Assembly: GCA_031274565.1 (NCBI GenBank)
Contig: JAISPY010000299.1
Coordinates: forward strand, 1 to 5,753
Reading direction: 5' to 3'
Source: Treponema sp.
GTDB taxonomy: Bacteria; Spirochaetota; Spirochaetia; Treponematales; Breznakiellaceae
DNA length: 5,753 nucleotides
The notes under the pieces are model-generated. The model did not search any database and was not told where the DNA came from. It worked only from the letters and a program-made list of their open reading frames with translations. This document shows, piece after piece, positions 5,597 through 5,753 of the stretch; position 1 is the first letter of the stretch; every line of letters begins with the position of its first letter. The position numbers and the translations under genes were made by a program.

Positions 5597-5753
5597 ATGG
5601 CAACAAATTTGGCATTAGACGATACATTATTAAAAACAGCTCTTGAAATTGGTGGATTAAAGACGAAAAGGGAAACCGTAAATTTGGCATTAGATGAATT
5701 TATAAAAAGAAGAAAGAGACAAGAAGTAATAGAGCTATTTGGAACAATAGATT
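5597..5753 (+). CDS. vapB: VapB-type antitoxin, N-terminal 52 residues (cut by window end)
   Basis: The frame starts at ATG 5597, six bases after GGAGG, and runs open past the right edge; 52 residues are visible. The sequence has the pattern of the short VapB antitoxins (Pfam VapB_antitoxin, PF09957): a beta strand TNLALD, then DTLLKTALEIGGLKTKRETVNLALDEFI with the G-x-K-T-K-R-E-x-V core, then a basic helix KRRKRQEVIELFGTID. The first 40 residues should form the ribbon-helix-helix fold that dimerises and binds the promoter palindrome; the missing C-terminus should wrap around and inhibit a PIN-domain ribonuclease (VapC). The usual family length is about 60-75 residues, so little is lost. The toxin gene would be expected immediately downstream, outside the window. 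Codon use is much more AT-rich than in the kinase genes, consistent with recent acquisition. Confidence 0.85.
   Translation, partial: MATNLALDDTLLKTALEIGGLKTKRETVNLALDEFIKRRKRQEVIELFGTID

Overview
The window looks like a stretch of bacterial chromosome, most plausibly from a spirochaete of the Treponema group. That assignment is an inference from the flavour and order of the proteins (cytidylate-kinase-like protein, TGS-domain nucleoside kinase, divergent membrane pseudokinase) and no ribosomal or other marker gene is present to confirm it. Base composition changes along the window: bases 1-609 are mixed, 620-5280 are clearly GC-rich, and about 5320-5753 is strongly AT-rich.

Layout: (1) bases 1-609, plus strand, hold the C-terminal effector-binding part of a DeoR-family repressor whose DNA-binding half lies left of the window. 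(2) Bases 610-1060 hold no intact gene I can defend. The minus strand shows protein-like stretches scattered over different frames, possibly a decayed gene, plus a strong GC hairpin. (3) Bases 1061-5280 form one minus-strand transcription unit. It starts at a near-consensus sigma-70 promoter (5252-5280), runs through a cytidylate-kinase-like protein (5193-4372), a uridine-kinase-type nucleoside kinase with threonyl-tRNA-synthetase-like N-terminal domains (4282-2633) and a single-pass membrane protein with a kinase-like but apparently dead cytoplasmic domain (2588-1110), and ends at a Rho-independent terminator (1093-1061). (4) Bases 5281-5550 are a non-coding, AT-rich stretch with three copies of a palindrome-centred motif spaced about 75 bases apart, the middle copy sitting in a long hairpin. 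(5) From 5551 to the right edge, plus strand, a consensus promoter carrying a perfect palindrome drives the start of a VapB-type antitoxin gene, which is cut by the window end.

Working together: the three-gene unit places two nucleotide/nucleoside-kinase-fold proteins next to a membrane pseudokinase, which suggests, but does not prove, a link between pyrimidine nucleotide metabolism and a membrane sensing or scaffolding protein. The toxin-antitoxin start and the AT-rich repeats look like an accessory insertion beside this chromosomal unit. The most unusual parts are the membrane pseudokinase, the C-terminal extension of the cytidylate-kinase-like protein, and the regularly spaced repeats ahead of the antitoxin gene.
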